From NCBI RefSeq assembly GCF_905475465.1, contig NC_062249.1, forward strand, positions 12,102,501 to 12,166,500: a stretch of DNA of 64,000 nt. The letters are read 5' to 3'. A model generated the notes under the pieces. That model did not search any database and was not told the DNA's origin. It saw nothing but the letters and a program-made list of their open reading frames with translations. Positions 12,902-25,115 of this stretch are shown one piece after another. The position numbers and the translations under genes were made by a program. Numbering within the stretch: the stretch's first letter is position 1; each line of letters opens with the position of its first letter. The stretch is from Pieris napi. Taxonomy: Eukaryota > Arthropoda > Insecta > Lepidoptera > Pieridae.

Positions 12902-13045
12902 TTGCACAAGAAGAATACTTTCGTTTTCAGCATGGAACAAGTTAAGAAGATGTTCCTTAAGATTGTAAATTTATTAAGTTTTGAATCGCTATACAAAATT
13001 CAGTTTTTAAGAAAGTAGTTAAAGATCTTAAAGACAAAAAGCATT
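12902..13045 (+). repeat. Old diverged repeat, copy A (partner near 19.2 kb)
   Basis: Shares an ordered series of blocks with 19,155-19,295: TTGCAC versus GTGCAC, AGAATA, CAGCAT with GGAACA or GGACAG, AAGATTGT, GTTT-GAATCG, and GTTAAAGA. The blocks are in the same order and similar spacing on the same strand. I do not recognise the family; it may be a decayed LINE 3' region. Confidence 0.45.
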
Positions 13046-14199
13046 AGGCGAAGAGTGTTTATAAAAAAATAATTCACGATTTGTAATTTGCACATAACCG
13101 ACCATTACATTTTTAGCGTTACTGAACAAATGAGTGTGCGTAAGCGAAACAATTCTGTAGCCCAAACAAAAGACTATTTACGCGAAATATAAAGTCCGAA
13201 TATTCGCTCATTCATACGGCATGTTTTTGTTTATTATGCGTATACTGTTACTGCAGTCAGCGATCCGATCCGATTATGTTAATTAAGTTCCACAATGAAG
13301 ACATTGTTACAGCTTCCCGTCTGATTTTCATAAAAAATATCAGTTCAAGCCTTTTTGATTGGTATTGTTTATAAAGTATGAAATGTATTTTATTTTTTTA
13401 AGAACGTTGCCAAGTATGTAGTAGGACCTTCCGCGATCTATATCAAAAATTCGAGAAAGGCTGCACCATTTGGATGATTTTTATTTTATTGGATTTGTCT
13501 TAGATCCCTTAAACAATGATTCAAATATATATCAGAAAAATATTTAAGAAAGACTTACGTAATAAAGTTTAAATGTACATATAAATCTAGATAAAAAGAC
13601 AAGTTAATTTCAACTTCATAGACAAGAATAACTCTATAGACATTTGCTTCATAGACAATTTTTTTATTTTAGCTAAAAGATCTCAATAATGGGGTACGAG
13701 TTCGCCGTGTGTAGGTGGAATAAAGTGTTACAAATAGAAAAAGCTTAGTTCAATTATTTTTGTTTCACTTAATTAGTCCAAGAAAGGAATTCTTTGTACG
13801 TCACATGACGTAACCGAAGCGAATCGAACGACTCGAATTTCAAAAATAGAACCCGTTGTTTCAAACATCAAACCTCCTTTGTTTCATCGAAAATTCCTTT
13901 TTCAAATATAATAAAGCCATTGACACTTAAAGCTTTTATGACCGATAATTTTGACACTTATTGGACATAACTTTTTATTGTTTCTTAGTAAATAGGGCGT
14001 TTTACGGCTATTGTGCTTCTTGAAATTGGTCTGCCATAACCCTTCACTCTTTGGCAAATACCCTACTACACTTTTTATTAGGCCTTAATTTCTTAAATTC
14101 ATATATGTAATTGTTTTATTGTTGTAATAATTAATTTATATTTACAATAACACAGTTCATTAATACAGTACAGGACTTTTCTATGATTCACATAATATT
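13046..14199. other. Gene-free AT-rich stretch
   Basis: Nothing recognised. Confidence 0.5.
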
Positions 14200-14372
14200 T
14201 CGCGCACCACTACTATGCTATCAGCTGCCCATTGAAGTACATATGTATTTCCAAACCAATTCTTAAAAGACCAGCTATGCACTCGCAAGCCCTCTGGCAT
14301 AGAGAGTGTCCATGGGCGACGGTATCACTTAACAGGTGTGCCTCCTGACCGTTTGCCGCCTGTACTAAAAAA
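14200..14372 (-). repeat. Dispersed lepidopteran repeat, minus-strand copy
   Basis: Reverse complement of the copy at 445-713: CGCGCACCACTACTATG, AAACCAATTCTTAAAAGACC, CAAGCCCTCTGGCATAGAGA, CATGGGCGACGGTATCACTT and GTGTGCCTCCTGACCGTTTG. It has internal deletions in the stretch that carries CGTACGC and CAAGAAAA in other copies. Confidence 0.7.
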
Positions 14373-15296
14373 AAATATAGTATTTTATCTCGAGTATAAA
14401 TGGCAAAATACTAAAGAAGTGGGCCTCTTATGTTAAGCAAAACAAAGACTTTAAAATAAATAATTTAAATTTAGAACACTTCAAATGGATCCGTTTCCTT
14501 CTCATCTGTTTAAAAACGTATCGATCAGTTTGTTTATATTGCGCTGGCAATTAAGCTAGTTATTGCTTCGCTGTGATGAGATCTTTATGAAGGAAGGGTA
14601 TCGAAACAGTTTGCGGAATAATTCGTTAATTTAAGCATATCCTGTAGAATTAGTAAGTATTCCAGTCGGAATGTTAAAATGAATATCTATGTACCGATGG
14701 TATTCTAAATCTTGTTAATAAAATACCTTTTAACTTATGCTTGACTTTGCTAAGTAGAACGTACCTGCAATTAAAAAAATACAATAAGATTAAGTAATTT
14801 AACCTGTGTCATAAGTTTTTTTACATTAATACTTAAAGATCGTAATGTAAAATAGTTGTCCGGAGACAATGAATACGTTAAAAATAAGTTCAAAATCTAA
14901 CCACAGTTAAACCTAAGTTAAATTACTATCAAGCTAGTTTTGTATAGTATGTACCACAAAGTTTTGTGGACTACCACAGTGTGACCATAAAAAAAAACAT
15001 AAAATTATACTTAAACAATGGATAGAACTGTTTATGGTTTTGTTATATGTATAGATTATATTAAAGCGAACATGATAATAAACTTTTATGTTGATGGGCT
15101 GTCAGATAGGGCCCCATCCCTAGCAATTACTTGCAGTCACTGCGCTATCTTAATTTCATCTAAACTCAAAGAAATCCTATAGATGATAAGAAAAATCATG
15201 CAATTGCAGTTTACGCATTTTATCCTTATTGCCTTCTTTATTTACCAAAACGAAATAGGGGAAAAGGGTATTAAAATTGTTATTAGTTTTTTTTAA
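14373..15296. other. Gene-free AT-rich stretch
   Basis: Nothing recognised apart from a small GGGCCC palindrome near 15,110. Confidence 0.5.
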
Positions 15297-15470
15297 TGTA
15301 ACGGGTAAACGGGCAGGAGGCTCACCTGATGTTAAGTGATATCGCCCATAGACACTCACATTGCAAGTCGCAAGCTTTAAGATTTGGAATTAAAATAATT
15401 TTATTAGAATTTTTGTACCGCCGCCCGCCAGAAGGCTCGCAAATGTGCTGCCGGCCTTTAAAGAATTGGA
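15297..15470 (+). repeat. Interrupted copy of the dispersed lepidopteran repeat
   Basis: The left part has AACGGGCAGGAGGCTCACCT, then GTTAAGTGATATCGCCCATA up to about 15,365. About 55 bp of unrelated AT-rich DNA follows, after which the repeat resumes at about 15,419 with CCGCCGCCC, AGAAGGCTCGCAAATGTGCT and GCCGGCCTTTAAAGAATTGG. The CGCCC segment is present on both sides, which fits an insertion or two overlapping copies. Confidence 0.65.
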
Positions 15471-16199
15471 ATTTTTATTTGAATATTGGTCAATTTGAAT
15501 GTACACGCTATACCAAAACAATTACTGCGTGTGAATTGGTATTACAACCTAATTGAAAATCAAAAGTAAGAAATAAAATAAATTAATATTTAGAAGTACG
15601 AGTACCTACTTACCGTTACTTAAAAGAGCTTTTATGTACAAATGTGTGATTGCCCTTAATTTATTAAGATCAAACAAAACAATCCCTGTAACATTGTTTT
15701 GAAAACCATAGTAGGCTTTTGTATTAAAGTATTTTTAACGCATGAACGATATTTAATTCATTTAAAGTTTACTCTGTTAACAATTGGGTTTTAGTTGTTC
15801 GGTTTAGTTTTTGAAATCTAGTAAAGAGATCATACATAATTGTTTACCTTATTATACTACATTTTAAGAGTACTCATTTAAATATTTTTGTCAAAAGTCC
15901 TTAACTCCTAAAGTAGATTCTGAATGTAAAACTATATTTCCAAATGCCCTACTACCCACATAATAATATTAGACGAGAGCCAGGCATCAAAGCATGGATT
16001 TCAATTTTCCAGTTGATTTATTCGGGGATAATTTAGATAAGCACGACGGAGGGTCGAATACTGACCGTGATACATTAATTTGAGTCATATTTTTTCTTTA
16101 TTTATTTTAAGAAAACCGAGTACTAAGCAAAGTTATTTAAACCTACACAAAAATATCTTAATATTAAAACAACTTTATAAGACTATCCAGCTTATTTTT
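15471..16199. other. Gene-free AT-rich stretch
   Basis: Nothing recognised. Confidence 0.5.
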
Positions 16200-16442
16200 T
16201 TAAGAAAGTTAACTTTATTGTAACAATTAAATATACAGTATTTACAATTTTCTTAACCTATATAGTAATAATAAAAGTAATTAAAAATTGATAAAAGTAA
16301 ATTAAAATAAATTTGGTTCTTGAGGCAGTGTATCTTTAACGCTGGCAGCATTTCCTCGCTGTATTGCGATACTTTTTCGTTGAGCGAGGAAAGCATCAGC
16401 TCTGGGGTCACCGGTACAATCTACCAAACGCCAACTTAAAAC
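16200..16442 (-). mobile_element. LINE ORF2 C-terminal remnant with 3' tail
   Basis: Minus-strand translation from about 16,440 leftward gives WRLVDCTGDPRADAFLAQRK, SIAIQRGNAASVKDTLPQEP and then NLF, uninterrupted over about 45 codons. The GDPRA...LAQR..AIQRGNAAS...LP pattern matches the C-terminal end of a lepidopteran LINE ORF. Downstream (lower coordinates) is an A/T-rich 3' region. The copy is truncated at its 5' end but the surviving frame is intact, so it may be a younger insertion than the others in the window. Confidence 0.65.
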
Positions 16443-18124
16443 TACTTATAGCTGCTATTAGCTATATAATATCAGTCTTTGAAAAGGTTCAAAATAACTA
16501 TATTTCTTAAACATGGATAAATTATAAGATTTTTAATAAAATATTGTGTAGATAGTAAAAGCGTATTAAAACCTTATTTAAATAACAACAAAGTATTGAA
16601 TATTTTCCGAACAGTTTCGTTTGCGTGAATTGTATTTACTTTTCTCTTTTAATCAAAATCTCCGCTCCGTAGAATATTTAATGAAAGAAGCCTTATTGAA
16701 CTTGATTTATTAAATCACGATATTGAATTGAAATCATCGATACTGTTTGTATGTTTTTGTTGTTCTCAAACAAAATTCTGAAGTATTATATAAGTATTGT
16801 ATATTACTTTAAATAGATAGTTAAATTCTAATTCAATACGTCTAATGATTTAATCCCTCCTTTTTTTATCACAACTTTGGTAAATACATTAATGTAAGCG
16901 TCTAGTAGAATACTTTGTCCATAATTATTGAAGTTACAATTATTAAAACATGTTATGATAAATAACAGTGTCCAAGTATTACCGTGTTTAACTGTGCTTA
17001 AATTCTCAAGTTCCAGCGTTTAACTTGTTATATTCGTTTATATTTCGATAAAGTATACAAAAAATAAAAAGCAGCCGAAATCTTTCACATTTCACGTAAA
17101 AGCTAAGCCCCTTATAAGAAGTATGACTGAAATTTTCCACGAACATTCAACTTTAATAACATTTTTCTCATTTATCTCGCATTTGTAGAACCGTAAGTGC
17201 TTAGAGCAATTTTCTTTTAAATACGTCAGAGTTATTATTTCAGAGAACTTGTTACATAACGTCTTGTACTTTTCTCATAATGAGATGATCAGCGACATAC
17301 GTAATATATACAATACAATCCTGATGTATAGTATATTCAGTTCACGTTTTTTATATTAAAAAAATTGTTCTAAAACAATGTCGCCGTTGACATAAAAGGC
17401 GAGTGTATTAGTGGTGTTAAAATTACTTTATGACAATAAAATCGACGGTAAAAACAAATTATTTGCTATTAATACACGTTGTATTATTTAAATTAACAAA
17501 TTTTTAATGAATTTATAGATACATAAGTACATAAATTATGTTCTAGAAATGAAAGTCCATGTGTTGGAAAAGCCAAAACATAAAATTCCATATCAAATGT
17601 AAAAGAGACGTTTCCTTTGAACCTTTCTCGGCTAATATACCACAAATGAAGTCGGTATCCCGCCGGGAATCCCCGACTTGGGCTTCCAGGAAATGAGTCG
17701 GAGTGAATTAACGAAACTGTCTTCACTAATTTGTCGCACAGCAGTGACAACATTGAATGATCGTATTTTAAGAAATTATTTAATTGAAAAAATAGGCAAC
17801 CAACATTTTTAAGATATGTGTGTATTACTTCCATTTTATCACAAAAATATCTGTTATCTTTTGTGAAAAAAAAAATCATAATTATTAAAATATGATGAAT
17901 ACAAATTAACATCGTAAAACACAACAATATATAAAATACAAACATTATATATCAAGAAGTACGTCCCAACCTATTTGCCGTTCATAACTCATTTTTTTTT
18001 GCTTTTGACCAAGTTTAATAACTTTTAAACACTTGTAGGGTTTCGTTTCCCGCAGAATTTTTATAATTAAAATGTCAGTAACTTTGCAGATAGACGTCCA
18101 TTTTTTATTTTATATTCTAGGACA
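16443..18124. other. Gene-free AT-rich stretch
   Basis: The 150-codon minus-strand frame at 17,493-17,945 is rich in AT-favoured residues (F, I, L, Y, N, K). It has no domain, Kozak or splice support, and is not called. Confidence 0.5.
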
Positions 18125-18250
18125 TCCTATGACTGGCCGGGGGTCCTTCCATGTCAGGTCACTAACAATCCTACTGTGTTTTCCTACATTTTACAAAGTG
18201 CACGAAAATCTAATGATGGATAGCCGGCGTTTGAACGCACAACTTCAGCG
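18125..18250 (-). repeat. Probable decayed tRNA-derived SINE remnant
   Basis: Minus-strand features include a B-box-like complement, GATAGCCGGCGTTTGAACGC, and GTGTTTTCCTACATTTTAC to its left, in the order seen in the clear SINE copies. The middle does not align well, so it could be a different SINE family. Confidence 0.35.
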
Positions 18251-19154
18251 CAGCTCTACACAAATTCTTCCGAAAATGTGAAGTAATCTGTAGTGCTTAA
18301 AGGCTTATATATAAACTGATATATCGTTAAAGTTAATATAATAAGTACCTAGTTAGAAAGTTCAAGGGGTCGAAATTTTAAGTTTTAAAATGAATAGATT
18401 TATAAATAGCGTTTTCAATTGATTGCTATTGAATAAATGGTTTTTTAAGTCAAGGGTTCGAAACGTTAAAGCACTCGACGGTTTGAATGCGAAGTATTTT
18501 TGGCATTTTTATTGCGAACATACCAAATATAGATAAAAATTTATTCGATAAAATATTTATTAAAGGAAAATAAATTGCCCAGTTTAGAATCGAGTATAAA
18601 AATTAATTTAGAAATATTGTAAGGGGAAGCTTGCTGAAATGCTAGCGCGAACCAAATAAATTTTGATGTAGTGTCACTACTTCCCTAACACTTCCTCGGG
18701 ATACAATAAGCGGGTTATAAAATTTACATATAGATCACTGTGTCTCGTCTGTATGGGGTATAGGCCCCTATTTGTAAGTTGTAAATAAGGACGTGAAATT
18801 TTCATAACGAGGGCTTTTGAAGTGACATATTTTGGTCAAAAACTTATTCCATCCATGCTTCGTTTTATGGGTTATGGCACACATGAAAGTTTTAAGTACA
18901 TTGGGTAACTACGTCAAACGTTGTATGACGTGTAACAATTGCATGTATTAAAATAGTAGGCGATCGGTCCGTTTAAGTCCTTATCTAAGTATATCTATAA
19001 TTTGGTTTGTGTTATTTGCGTATATTTTTTTATAGTAACAAACATCTTTATTATACATAATGAAAAAGGCTATTTAGTTAAAAAGAAAGTGCACAAGTTA
19101 ACCGTACGTGAAATTAATTTTTACATGACACTTAGATTTTGTATTTAAACTATT

Positions 19155-19295
19155 GGTGCACGATTAGAATATATTCCGTTCCAGCATAGGACAGGTTGAG
19201 ATTTTGTTAAAGATTGTTAGTAAATGTATAATGTTTCGAATCGTTAGTGATTTATTTGTTTTTATGAAATTGGTTAAAGACGAAAGGGATAGAAA
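19155..19295 (+). repeat. Old diverged repeat, copy B (partner near 12.9 kb)
   Basis: Pairs with 12,902-13,045 through ordered matching blocks, best at CCAGCATAGGACAGGTTGAG, TTAAAGATTGTTAGTAAATG and GTTTCGAATCGTTAG. See copy A. No coding sequence is recognised. Confidence 0.45.
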
Positions 19296-20326
19296 ATACG
19301 TCGGTTGTGTGCGTTTTTTGGGTAGCGTATGTGTAGGTTTTCGTTGTGTATGATGAGGTGTGGTCGGTGTTTGCTTCCAAAAAGTATTATTGCATATTAT
19401 TATCTATCATACTATACTTTATTATTTCACACAGTTAATAACAACATTTTACTTCAATTAGAAGGCAGTTTAGATTTAGTAAATTTCCCGATCGTTAACG
19501 CGTTAAATTAAACGTTGAGTTGCAGAATAAACATGTCTACGGGAACAGGTACTCCATTCCCTAGTGAAACTAATTATCATAGAGTCAAGTGGGAAGCTGC
19601 AATCTCAGTACCGAGAGCACCTCAGCTGACATTTGTCCTCGTGGATAACGAAGCATGTAATTAGACAATCTTTGAGACAACATGAACCACTTTATTACGC
19701 ACTTTATACGTTATAAATGTTTTTATTATTCCTGCATTTTCGATATCAGAGCTTATTGAAAAAATATTGGTTGTTTGTAAAGTAGGTTTACGATCGAGAT
19801 GTTTACGTGATAACGTCTTATTGGTGATATAAGTTTTTGGGAAGTAAGGAATTAATGAAGATAACAATTTTTTCAAATTTTAAATTACATCTATCGTTTT
19901 ATTCACACTTTTGATGATAAATTTCGGGTGTAAAATGACAAGTTTACTTATTCGACTATGATATACATTTTTCTTCATACATTCACGGAATGACTGGCAG
20001 CGCTCGAGATGAGACGGGAGATCGGTCCGTCTCTCTCTCGTTATACCTGCGATCGCGCTCGTGAGGTTTTGGTGTGACACAAGTTTCTGAACATATCACC
20101 CGACTAAAACGATTTTAAAGACGTTATCACGTCAAAACTTTGGATTCAAAGAAAAGGATAGAGTAGCTTTTGTCTTGGTGAAGAGATAGTTTACTTTTGT
20201 TATTATGTTACCAAACTTATGTAAAAAGGTATATATATTTTAAAAGTCACGAAACATAAAATAGTTTTAACTATAATTAAATCTTAGTGAAATAATCAAA
20301 AATTTACCAATTTTGTAAATATTTTT
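19296..20326. other. Gene-free stretch with a GC-rich patch
   Basis: Positions about 19,995-20,065 are noticeably GC-richer than the surroundings, with GCGCTCGAGATGAGACGGGA and a CTCTCTCTCG run. No matching second copy was found in the window. It could be part of an unlisted transposon or a regulatory element. Confidence 0.4.
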
Positions 20327-20478
20327 GCCCACTGAAGTATTTCCGAACCAATTCGACTTAGGGTCCTTTGAGAAGAGAGCGTACAAATTCTTAAAAGGCC
20401 GGCAACACACGCAAGCCCTCTGGCATTGAGTCTTCATAGGCACTTAACATCAGATGAGCCAGTTTTCCCACTATTGTA
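20327..20478 (-). repeat. Dispersed lepidopteran repeat, minus-strand copy
   Basis: Reverse complement of the family: CCCACTGAAGTATTTCCGAA, CCAATTCGACTTAGGGTCCT, AAGAGAGCGTACAAATTCTT, AAAGGCCGGCAACACACGCA and ACTTAACATCAGATGAGCC. The segment before the last block is shortened. Confidence 0.75.
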
Positions 20479-23400
20479 AATTTAAAAAAATCATCGACGA
20501 ACATTTACAAATGAATAATTCGTGGTTATATTGGTTTAAAAGGTTTTGCTTAAATTTTTGGTTATCAAGAAAACATTTAAAAAAATGTGTATTACAAAAA
20601 TGTTCTTAAATTGTAACGAATCCATAGTTCGCCCATCTTTCCCTAGCAGCAATCAAAATTCTGCAAGTGTCACCCGAGGGTTAGGGGACGGAAGGCTCTA
20701 TAAGGAAGATGGTTTGCATTCACTGTACATGATATAACCACCCACGACGTGGAATTTTATAATAACGCCTCATGTTTTCAAATTGTAGCGGAATCCGTTG
20801 TATGCATGTGACATCATCCTATAATAGAGTATTAGGAACAACTCCTCGCTTTTAAAATGATGTTATATACTCTGAAAGTATAAGCCAGATATAACTTGGA
20901 TATAAAGGTAATAAATTGAATGTTACCAGGCAGTAGCCTGGTAGTCGTTTTAGATATTTGTTTAGATACTGTGCATATGCATGCATAATTGCTTATGATA
21001 AGCAAGTATCTTATTATAATGCTATTTGATAAAGGACTTTTAATGATTTTAATACATTTATTCGAATTTTTATAAGCATATTTATTTTTCTAAAGTATGC
21101 TATTGACTTTGACCCCTAATACTCCACGCTAAATGTCTCAAATAAACCTACGCCATTAAGCTACAAAGCGTCGCATACGCACATTTTTCTAATAGACATG
21201 ATAATTGGAATGTTGTATCGTAGTACCCTTTAAGCACAATAAAAACAGACACCCACACAAGCTCGAATGCACTTTTGAATTCCATAGTTTTTCGTCGGTC
21301 CTAGATTTATATACCGACGTATTTCAAGCACGTAAAGCAATAGAATTCCCAAATATTCAAGCCAAATGAACTGCGGAAGGCGATCGCGCGTAAACTCGGC
21401 GATGTTCTGTTGAAATAGGATTTGAGAGATGCAATTTCCTCAATCCCAACAAAGGCTGGCCTTTGTGACGTGTGTAACTCGAATCACGTACCGTTTTCAC
21501 TGAATACACGAACTAAAAGATTTCCCGGAACCGAACCAATAAAACCAATAATTTTAATTGAAAACATTTGGACAAATTAAAGGGTTCTGGCCTCTGGGTG
21601 ATTGGTCGCTGTCGACAACAAAATTCTTTAGAATATATTATATTTCGATATTACCCTAAAATTGCCAAATATTTTATAAATACGTACATTCATGCGATAG
21701 ATTAAAAACGTCAAGACGTACAAGTTGACGTTGTTATAAAATATGCGTGAGTGAGCCTGCTTTCCGACTATTTGCCTCGTTTGACGGTTAAGAACATTTT
21801 CTAGGCCCCGAAATTTAATCTAAAACTACGATTCATTCAATTATCTACTTAAAATTCATGTCGACAATTTATATTCGTCTAAGTGAATAATAATACCAAT
21901 CACGTAGCCTAGATTTGACATAAGATGTACCTTCAAACCCGATTTTATCATGTATAAGATCGGGTCACTATCTCTGTCACAGACAAAGAATTAATAACAG
22001 CTTGTTAAGCATGGTTCTATGGTTAAGATTTTAAATTTCGTTTATATATACATTTTTGTCTCAATATGTACCATAATGGCGATTGACAGGCAGTTACTAC
22101 CCATCTAGTGTGATATAGATATACAATTTTATCAGTATTTACGCGTGTTAATTACACAATATATGTGTTTGGAAAATAAATGGCAAATCTACAATTTACT
22201 GAATAGAAATTTCTATTTAGACCCGTTTTGCTGATGGTTGGCTCATTTCAGGCTTTCACGTACTAATGTGGGTTATTCGGTCGTAAAACCGTAAATGATT
22301 AAAAGTACTTAACTAATCACAGAGTCCATCAAAATATTAAACTATTGTATCGAAAAGTTCATTATTTTCACTGCACGAACATTCTAGAAAGTGAAATGAA
22401 CTTTATGAACGGTGCGAGGTAAATGCAACAAATTGATTTTGCAACGAGAAAGGGATTTAAAGAAAGGTTTATCTTGACAATAAATCGGGTACATATTACG
22501 CTATTGTAGTCTCGTAGGGCATTGTGAATTTATACTAGTACTGAATTCGATTTATGTTTTAAGAGAAAATTATAATCTTGTTCATTATTCGGCGGTTTTA
22601 GAATGTTTTAATAAATGAAATAAGGATAATAAGCTACTTTCATCTCTATCTACCGTAGTTTAGAAGATCTAAGCGACTTTATACGATCTAAAGACAAAAT
22701 AAATATTAACAGCCAATTGGAAACGTTCACACAATACCAGTGAGTGAACTATTACCTCTAATTTCATATACAATTCAAAACTATAGCGAGTCTTTTAAAA
22801 TATTTTATATCACAGCAAATACAATTCTGAAACATTGTACAATGTACTCTTAATTAATAAATTCAATTATAAAGTTGTAATGCTCAAAACGTTTTATTTG
22901 AAAGGAAATAAAGCTAGTTGGTACTGAATCGTTCTACAGGAAACCTTATGAGGACAGGCTCTGGGAGTGACTTGGTGAGGCTTCCGACCACAATTCCCGA
23001 ATGCATGCTACCGTATACATTTCCTCCCCAACGGAAAAGTTGATTGAATAAAAGAAAGCAACGATTCATTTTACTAGCCTTTGTTCACAGTTTTCGCAGA
23101 CGTCATCGTGTAATTTTGTATAATTTATTTTATAATCCCAAATAAACAATCAAGTATAAAAATCAGAGGAACACAAAGTTTTGTCGGCCTATGTCTTAAC
23201 AAGGGACGTATTGATTGTGGTATTATTATAGACGTATTGTTTTCGTTTAAATAGATTTTCGGGAGCACTGAATAAGAAACACAAATATCAAATATCAATT
23301 TTACCAATTCAATAGAAAAGATATTTGCAAAGTAAAGCCCTTTATAATCGCCAATAATACCCGAAGTCTCAAATTACATGACGTGACGACTGATCTACAC

Positions 23401-23588
23401 TTTTTAATAGGATTTCTATTTGTAAGTATGTAAAAAATAAATACTGATTCCGGTTTTTTCTGTTAAAGATGTGTTTATTTTTTTACTGTTTCCTGTGACC
23501 TTCATTCATTAATTTATTTATTTACAGCAATTTAGCCAAAATGTTAACAAAAAATTACAAAAATGTTATTATTTTAATAATTTTCATT
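20479..23588. other. Gene-free stretch with two palindromes
   Basis: No gene seen. A hairpin TACCAGGC-agta-GCCTGGTA lies at 20,924-20,943 and an 18-bp palindrome ACAAAGGCTGGCCTTTGT at 21,449-21,466. The block 22,940-23,045 is GC-richer than its surroundings and unexplained. Confidence 0.45.
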
Positions 23589-23595
23589 AAATAAA

Positions 23596-23880
23596 CCAGT
23601 GGCGCTAAAACCTCTTTAGGTCTTGGCCTCAGATATCTGAATCTGTTTCATGATCATTTTTTAAATAGACAAGTAGGTAATCAGCCTCCAGTGCCTGACA
23701 CACGCCGTCGACTTTTTGGGTCTAAGACATGTCGGTTTCCTCACGATGTTTTCCTTCACCGTTCGAGCAAATGTTAAATACGCACATAGGAAGAAAGTTT
23801 ATTGGTGCATAGCCGGGGATCGAACCTACGACCTCAGGTATGCGAGTCGCACGTCTGAAGCCACTAGGCCAACATTGCTC
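23596..23880 (-). mobile_element. tRNA-derived SINE, full length, with target-site duplication
   Basis: Minus-strand copy with the 3' end at the left (CAGTGGCGCTAAAACCTC) and the pol III boxes at the right (GGGGATCGAACCTACGACC, CCACTAGGCCAACA). Perfect 7-bp AAATAAA repeats flank it at 23,589-23,595 and 23,881-23,887. It carries TCTAAGACATGTCGGTTTCC where the copy at 10,004 has AAGGCAAGCCGG; it shares this variant with the copy at 53,427, so the two form a subfamily. Confidence 0.88.
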
Positions 23881-23887
23881 AAATAAA

Positions 23888-24949
23888 TTTCTTGCTGTAC
23901 ATTAATCTTCAACGTATGGAGCAGTATACTGTGGTGTAAAAGTTTGTACCATACGCTTCACTAATAGGTTCCAGGTAGGCTCTCCGGAGAAGAAACTATT
24001 AAGCTGCGAGAGCAAGCGGGGAATAGGAGCTTGGTGACGCTGGACTGTAGTAGAGTGAGTAGGTAAATAGCAAAAAGGTTATATTTCCGGCAGCGGTGAT
24101 AATTGTTCGGAACCTTCGTCTCATAATCACTTCATTAAAGTAGGTATAATCGTGTTTACATTAAAGAAAAACAAAAATATTTTTGTGCAGTTAATTAGAT
24201 TAGATTGAGAAGCAATGATAATTGACCAGTTAAAATTTCAGAGAATGGCAAAAATTACCTTCGCTCAACCTATTATATAAAAGCCAAATGAATTGAAAGT
24301 ACGTAAATAGAGTATTTATGGCAGTTTGAGTTTAATAAATAATTTCATGGTTTAATTTTTAACTGTATACCTTGAGTAAACTGAACTTTTTAATTAAATA
24401 AATTTCATTTATAGCTTTTCGTTACTTCGCAACTTCTCAAGGATACACACAGTAACAGTAGTGTGAAAAACTCTTTGTTCTTTCAAGTCAAAACAACGAT
24501 GTTGGCTATTTGCTACAATAACAAAGTTTTATGTGCCCTACTAAGAACGTGCCCAAAGAGGCCCTATTCAGGTCTCACTGCAACGTGCCGATTCAGCGAT
24601 GTAATGGATTAGCGTGGGTCACAAATGATTCATTATTAAATATTTGCAAAAATGCTTAGCCCGTACACGAAAGAATTTGCTTTATCCCTTATTTCTTTTT
24701 ATTAATGACAAAGATTTTAAAAATATTTATAAAAGCACGTTCCTGAAAGCAAAACATTCGAGGCAGTTTAACAAATGTTGTAAACGCACAATGACACGTA
24801 AACGTCTTCAAAAAGATACGAATGTATGTGATATAGTTAGAATGGAATAATATAGTACGATGATGTATTTTGTTCTGATCTAAACACGAGTGCTCAATTT
24901 CGTTAATGTATTTGTTACTGTGTCTTATTTAGGGAACAGTCCACGCATT
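23888..24949. other. Gene-free stretch
   Basis: No exon or classifiable repeat. GC-richer text near 23,960-24,060 is not identified. Confidence 0.45.
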
Positions 24950-25115
24950 CCTGTATCGGTGTATATAGGTTTCTGCTAGGTTTTGAAACCAGCAGATTAC
25001 CGAAACAAACAGAGTACTGGCCGCCCAAAACAGACCTGGCAACGAAGCATCATTGCAGGCAGCGGCGAAGGAATGACTGGAAGGTTTTGCCCTCTGCTGC
25101 ACATCGCTGTCAAGT
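24950..25115 (+). mobile_element. LINE ORF2 C-terminal remnant
   Basis: Plus-strand frame from about 24,983 reads KPADYRNKQSTGRPKQTWQR, SIIAGSGEGMTGRFCPLLHI and AVK before a stop. The GRPKQTWQRSI block is a hallmark of the C-terminal end of RTE-like LINE ORFs in insects; the last part is frameshifted. The 5' region is missing, as in most LINE copies. Confidence 0.6.

Noticed and set aside
17493..17945. 150-codon minus-strand open frame
   Set aside because: Composition is what AT-rich DNA gives by chance (F, I, L, Y, N, K); no ATG context, splice sites or domain.
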